A DNA stretch of 16,912 nucleotides, taken from assembly GCA_964453525.1 (NCBI GenBank), contig CAYVOV010000034.1:1-16912 (forward strand), read 5' to 3'. A program made the translations under genes and the position numbers. The number at the start of each line of letters is the position of its first letter. Positions within the stretch are counted from its first letter, which is position 1. A model generated the notes under the pieces. The model saw nothing but the letters and a program-made list of their open reading frames with translations, was not told the origin of the DNA and searched no databases. Source of the stretch: CAYVOV01 sp964453525. GTDB taxonomy: Bacteria; Chloroflexota; Dehalococcoidia; Dehalococcoidales; UBA2162. Shown here piece after piece: positions 14,714-16,912 of this stretch.

Positions 14714-15373
14714 CTAACCTGTCCCCATCACTTCATAAATTTCCGCCAGCTCTTTAACAGAAATCTGTCCCGAGGCAGATTCCTTCCCTTTTTCTGTCGA
14801 AGCATAGGTGAAATTACCGCCGGCAAGCGGAGAGATAACCCGACTGGTACTGCCCAGCGGCCCCATAGCAAAGGAAACCAGTCTTAATCCGGGAAACTCC
14901 CTAATAAGCTGGAGGACGGCAATATTATCTTCGAAAGCCCGGGCGGTGGTTACCACCTTACAGATATCGGCGCCGGCGTCCAGTTGCTTCTGCACGGTTT
15001 TTTTCATCTCGGTAAGAGAAGGAGTTTTCTCCATATCATGAAATGACAGGATGCATTCGGTCCGCTTTTTAACAGCCTGTACTATTCTGCCTAAATTTCT
15101 TGACCGAAGCTCGATATCAACCATGCTTGCCCCCAGTTCAACCGCCAAGAGGAGTTTTTCCACTCTTCTGGCTTCATTTCCCTTCCACCGTCCGCCCTCC
15201 TCAGCAATGCGGTTGCAGGCAATCCAGGGTTTACGAAGCTGCGGGACAATCTTCTCCCAGTCATCACCGATGAGGTCAATCCGTACCTCGTAAAGGTCAA
15301 CAAGCGGCTCTACGTCCCGTACCGCTTTAAGGTCGTTATTCACAATCGAGGCGCATATTCTAGCTCTGTTCAT
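14714..15373 (-). CDS. aroD: Type I 3-dehydroquinate dehydratase
   Basis: A 219-residue class I aldolase-fold enzyme that dehydrates 3-dehydroquinate to 3-dehydroshikimate through a Schiff base. The Schiff-base lysine is K139 in ADICKVVTTA, and catalytic H112 lies in SFHDM; their 27-residue spacing equals that of E. coli H143/K170. YEVRIDL (about 28-34) supplies the substrate-binding Glu/Arg. The N-terminus is shorter than in E. coli (252 residues). The start is ATG 15373; GTG 15382, three codons upstream, is equally possible. The gene overlaps the aroB end by 14 nt (or 23), implying coupled translation. Confidence 0.93.
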   Translation of the reverse strand: MNRARICASIVNNDLKAVRDVEPLVDLYEVRIDLIGDDWEKIVPQLRKPWIACNRIAEEGGRWKGNEARRVEKLLLAVELGASMVDIELRSRNLGRIVQAVKKRTECILSFHDMEKTPSLTEMKKTVQKQLDAGADICKVVTTARAFEDNIAVLQLIREFPGLRLVSFAMGPLGSTSRVISPLAGGNFTYASTEKGKESASGQISVKELAEIYEVMGTG

Positions 15374-16448
15374 TCCACTCACCCAGCACCTGTTCTACGA
15401 GAGAAACGCTTACTTCATCGGTTATTATCGCCTCTCCTATTCTCTTCGGTAAAACGAACTTTATTTTACCTTGGACTATTTTCTTATCGTGTTTCATCGC
15501 CTCAATCAATTCTCCGGGGTTAAGCGCGGGAATATGGGTCGGTAGACCGGCTTTTTCAAGAACCTCTTTCAACCTGTTCAGCTCTTCCTCACTAAGCATG
15601 CCGAGTCTGCTCGATATTCCCGCCTCGACGAGCAGCCCGATGGCGACCGCTTCCCCGTGCCAGATTTTAAGTCCCGATACCGACTCAATGGCGTGCCCCA
15701 CGGTGTGACCGCAGTTAAGGATATTTCTCAGACCCAAATCAAACTCGTCTTTTTCCACAACCCCGGCTTTAATTTCCGCCGAGCGGGAAACAACGTGCTC
15801 CATCACCTCGTTATCGAGGGCTTTAACTTTATCCAGGTTTTCTTCAAGATAGCTGAAGAACTCTGCATCGAGAATCAGCCCATGCTTTATTATCTCAGCC
15901 ATGCCATCTGCAAGCTCTCTTTGAGACAGGCTTTGCAGAGTATATAAATCGGAAATAGTCAGTTTCGGATGATAGAAAGCCCCGATTTTATTTTTTAGCT
16001 GCCCCTGATTAACCGCCACCTTGCCACCGATGCTACTGTCACTCTGAGCCAGCAGGGTTGTCGGCAACTGTATCAGGGGGACTCCCCGCATATAGGTAGC
16101 GGCAACAAACCCGGCAAGGTCACCGATGACACCGCCGCCGAGAGCAAGAACAGGAGTCTGCCTCTCTGCGTAGAAATCAGTCAACTGGTTGTATAGTCTT
16201 CCGGCAGTCTCAAGAGATTTTTGTTCTTCTCCCTGAGGCACCTCAATAAGCAGTACCTTGAATCCGCTGCCCGCCAGGTTTTGCTTCAAGGTATCACCAT
16301 ACAGGCTCTTTACCCGGGAATCGGTAATAATCACCAGCTTATCACCGAATCCGATTTCCCTCAGCCGGTTACCAGCCTGCTCAAGCAGGCCTGGCCCGAC
16401 CAGAATTTCATAGCCGTTCCCGTTAATTTTAAGACTTATTTTCCTCAT
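15360..16448 (-). CDS. aroB: 3-Dehydroquinate synthase
   Basis: A 362-residue NAD- and Zn/Co-dependent enzyme cyclising DAHP to 3-dehydroquinate, the second step of the pathway. Key stretches are GGGVIGDLAGFVAATYMRG (NAD binding), PTTLLAQSDSSIGGKVAVN, and NCGHTVGHAIE with two metal-ligand histidines. The third ligand is expected in IWHGEAVAIG. Its length matches the family. The frame opens 20 codons earlier (ATG 16508), but I chose ATG 16448: AGGATAA lies just upstream, the family begins close to here, and the upstream extension runs across a TATAAT box. It is the first structural gene of the operon, behind an attenuator-like leader. DAHP synthase is not in the window. Confidence 0.95.
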   Translation of the reverse strand: MRKISLKINGNGYEILVGPGLLEQAGNRLREIGFGDKLVIITDSRVKSLYGDTLKQNLAGSGFKVLLIEVPQGEEQKSLETAGRLYNQLTDFYAERQTPVLALGGGVIGDLAGFVAATYMRGVPLIQLPTTLLAQSDSSIGGKVAVNQGQLKNKIGAFYHPKLTISDLYTLQSLSQRELADGMAEIIKHGLILDAEFFSYLEENLDKVKALDNEVMEHVVSRSAEIKAGVVEKDEFDLGLRNILNCGHTVGHAIESVSGLKIWHGEAVAIGLLVEAGISSRLGMLSEEELNRLKEVLEKAGLPTHIPALNPGELIEAMKHDKKIVQGKIKFVLPKRIGEAIITDEVSVSLVEQVLGEWNEQS

Positions 16449-16507
16449 CCTGATTATCCTGTGTCCAATACTCCTGTTTATAAAGATTGCACCCATGTTT
16501 GCAACCA

Positions 16508-16513
16508 ATTATA
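16508..16513 (-). promoter_or_regulatory. Possible secondary promoter (TATAAT) just before aroB
   Basis: On the minus strand a perfect TATAAT lies 59 nt before the aroB ATG, with a TGG a few bases ahead that could act as an extended -10. No -35 hexamer is visible at 16-18 bp. If active, it would give aro expression that bypasses the attenuator. Confidence 0.3.
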
Positions 16514-16583
16514 TACCATTAAGGCTCTCCATTACTGCCATATTTAATCAAATATCCGGGTAAATTTTATAAAAAATTTCTCT

Positions 16584-16617
16584 AAAAAGGGTAGAACCCT
16601 CTGCTTGAGAGGGTTCT
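16584..16617 (-). terminator. Intrinsic terminator of the aro leader (attenuator 3:4 hairpin)
   Basis: On the minus strand, AGAACCCTCT (16617-16608), loop CAAGC (16607-16603) and AGAGGGTTCT (16602-16593) form a perfect 10-bp stem, followed after ACCC by TTTTT (16588-16584). It lies between the leader peptide and aroB. The T-run starts 4 nt after the stem, a little late for a textbook terminator. It could also simply end transcription of the upstream gene, but its left arm and loop are also claimed by an alternative pairing. Confidence 0.7.
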
Positions 16618-16675
16618 TAAAACTTCCGGGCTGGTTCTTATTAACTAACTCTTTTTACGTCAAAGCCTCCCAAGC
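16603..16675 (-). promoter_or_regulatory. Antiterminator pairing of the aro attenuator (2:3)
   Basis: On the minus strand, GCTTGGGAGG (16675-16666) can pair with CCTCTCAAGC (16612-16603): ten consecutive base pairs including one G-U. The second segment consists of half the terminator's 5' arm plus its loop, so the two structures exclude each other. The first segment overlaps TGGGAGGCT (16672-16664), which can instead pair over nine positions (two G-U) with GGTCTCCCA (16729-16721) inside the leader peptide codons. These are the 1:2, 2:3 and 3:4 pairings expected of an attenuator. Confidence 0.7.
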
Positions 16676-16680
16676 GTGCC

Positions 16681-16743
16681 TCAGGCACGATTAAACTTAT
16701 AGTAGCTATAAAATTCTTTATGGGAGACCATGCAGTTCAACAT
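16681..16743 (-). CDS. Aromatic-rich leader peptide of the aro operon
   Basis: A 20-codon frame from ATG 16743 to TGA 16681. Residues 10-17 read EFYSYYKF: five Phe/Tyr codons in the seven from F11 to F17, no Trp. The stop codon forms the 3-nt loop of a small hairpin (CGTGCC 16689-16684, GGCACG 16680-16675). Region 1 of the attenuator lies at codons 5-8, so a ribosome stalled on uncharged tRNA-Phe or tRNA-Tyr would cover it and free region 2 to form the antiterminator. A ribosome reaching the stop would mask region 2 and let the terminator form. The ribosome site is weak (AGAG close to the ATG); initiation at ATG 16731 (Met5) is possible and would keep the aromatic run. Confidence 0.75.
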   Translation of the reverse strand: MLNCMVSHKEFYSYYKFNRA

Positions 16744-16771
16744 TCTCTATATACCCAATCTCTGTGGGCTT

Positions 16772-16800
16772 ACTTTAACATAAGATTTATACGTTGTCAA
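16772..16800 (-). promoter_or_regulatory. Promoter of the aro leader, overlapping the end of the upstream gene
   Basis: On the minus strand: a perfect -35 TTGACA (16800-16795), a 17-bp spacer, and TAAAGT (16777-16772), which keeps the key T, A and final T of the -10. Transcription would begin near 16765, about 22 nt before the leader peptide ATG. The -35 lies inside the last codons of the preceding gene. Confidence 0.55.
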
Positions 16801-16912
16801 CTGGAGCAAGCTCGCTCTCGCTTTGATTATAAGGCTTCTCTTCCCTGTACCGTCTGGTGAACCAGACAAACAGCCCGGTCCCGACCAAGCAGATAGTCCC
16901 TCCGTAGTAGAA
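16787..16912 (-). CDS. C-terminal end of an unrecognised membrane protein (partial)
   Basis: The last 41 codons of a minus-strand gene whose start lies beyond the right edge; the stop is TAA at 16787-16789. The visible part begins with a hydrophobic, Gly-rich span (YYGGTICLVGTGLFVWF) followed by a positively charged turn (TRRYR) and an acidic polar tail, the look of a final transmembrane helix with a cytosolic C-terminus. The family cannot be told from this much. No terminator lies between it and the aro leader apart from the attenuator hairpin, so read-through into the aro operon is possible. Confidence 0.65.
   Translation of the reverse strand, partial: FYYGGTICLVGTGLFVWFTRRYREEKPYNQSESELAPVDNV

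Noticed and set aside
16449..16508. The 20-codon N-terminal extension of aroB starting at ATG 16508.
   Set aside because: It has no ribosome site, would start at a TATAAT box, and would make the enzyme longer than usual; ATG 16448 has AGGATAA upstream.
16586..16598. AGGGTAGAACC on the plus strand resembles the T-box antiterminator motif AGGGTGGNACC.
   Set aside because: It is on the strand opposite to the aro operon, no plus-strand gene follows, no stem I specifier structure is visible, and the bases are explained as one arm of the minus-strand terminator.

Overview
The window looks like a chromosomal segment of a Dehalococcoides-like Chloroflexi bacterium (class Dehalococcoidia), probably uncultured. 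The main reason is one compact minus-strand operon holding nearly the whole shikimate-to-Phe/Tyr pathway in the order aroB-aroD-(methyltransferase)-aroE-aroK-(unknown)-aroA-aroC-pheA-tyrA. From memory, a similar aro order occurs in Dehalococcoides. A multi-TM GAF-containing histidine kinase paired with NarL-type regulators also fits. This placement is inference, not a search result.

Left part (1-3776): a truncated minus-strand gene encodes a DivIVA-like/coiled-coil protein built on 26-residue repeats. A 0.7 kb AT-rich gap follows, then a two-gene plus-strand unit: an isoprenylcysteine/phospholipid methyltransferase-like membrane protein and a GH3-family acyl-adenylating enzyme. This unit sits between two inverted copies of an 83-bp element (685-767 and 3666-3748, 75 of 83 positions identical). 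Each copy holds three 11-bp direct repeats followed by an outward-pointing sigma70-type promoter. One copy drives the coiled-coil gene and the other drives the signalling operon to the right, so both probably answer to the same regulator.

Middle (3777-7512): a membrane histidine kinase of the HisKA_3/NarX type (TTG start), its LuxR-type response regulator directly abutting, and after 244 bp a second response regulator. The second one has a near-duplicate receiver domain, but an unrecognised C-terminal domain replaces the DNA-binding domain.

Right part (7537-16448, minus strand): the aro operon, with gaps of at most 47 nt and several overlaps. It converts DAHP to chorismate (AroB, D, E, K, A, C), then to prephenate/phenylpyruvate (PheA, a chorismate mutase-prephenate dehydratase-ACT fusion) and toward tyrosine (TyrA). 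Two extra genes, a SAM methyltransferase and an anchored protein of unknown function, are embedded in it.

The most striking signal lies upstream of aroB. A promoter overlapping the end of the preceding gene reads into a 20-codon leader peptide with five Phe/Tyr codons in a seven-codon run (EFYSYYKF). After it come segments able to form three competing structures: a 1:2 pairing, a 10-bp 2:3 antiterminator, and a 10-bp 3:4 terminator followed by five Ts. This has the architecture of ribosome-mediated transcription attenuation by Phe and Tyr, controlling the whole pathway. I found it by reading the sequence; it has not been tested.
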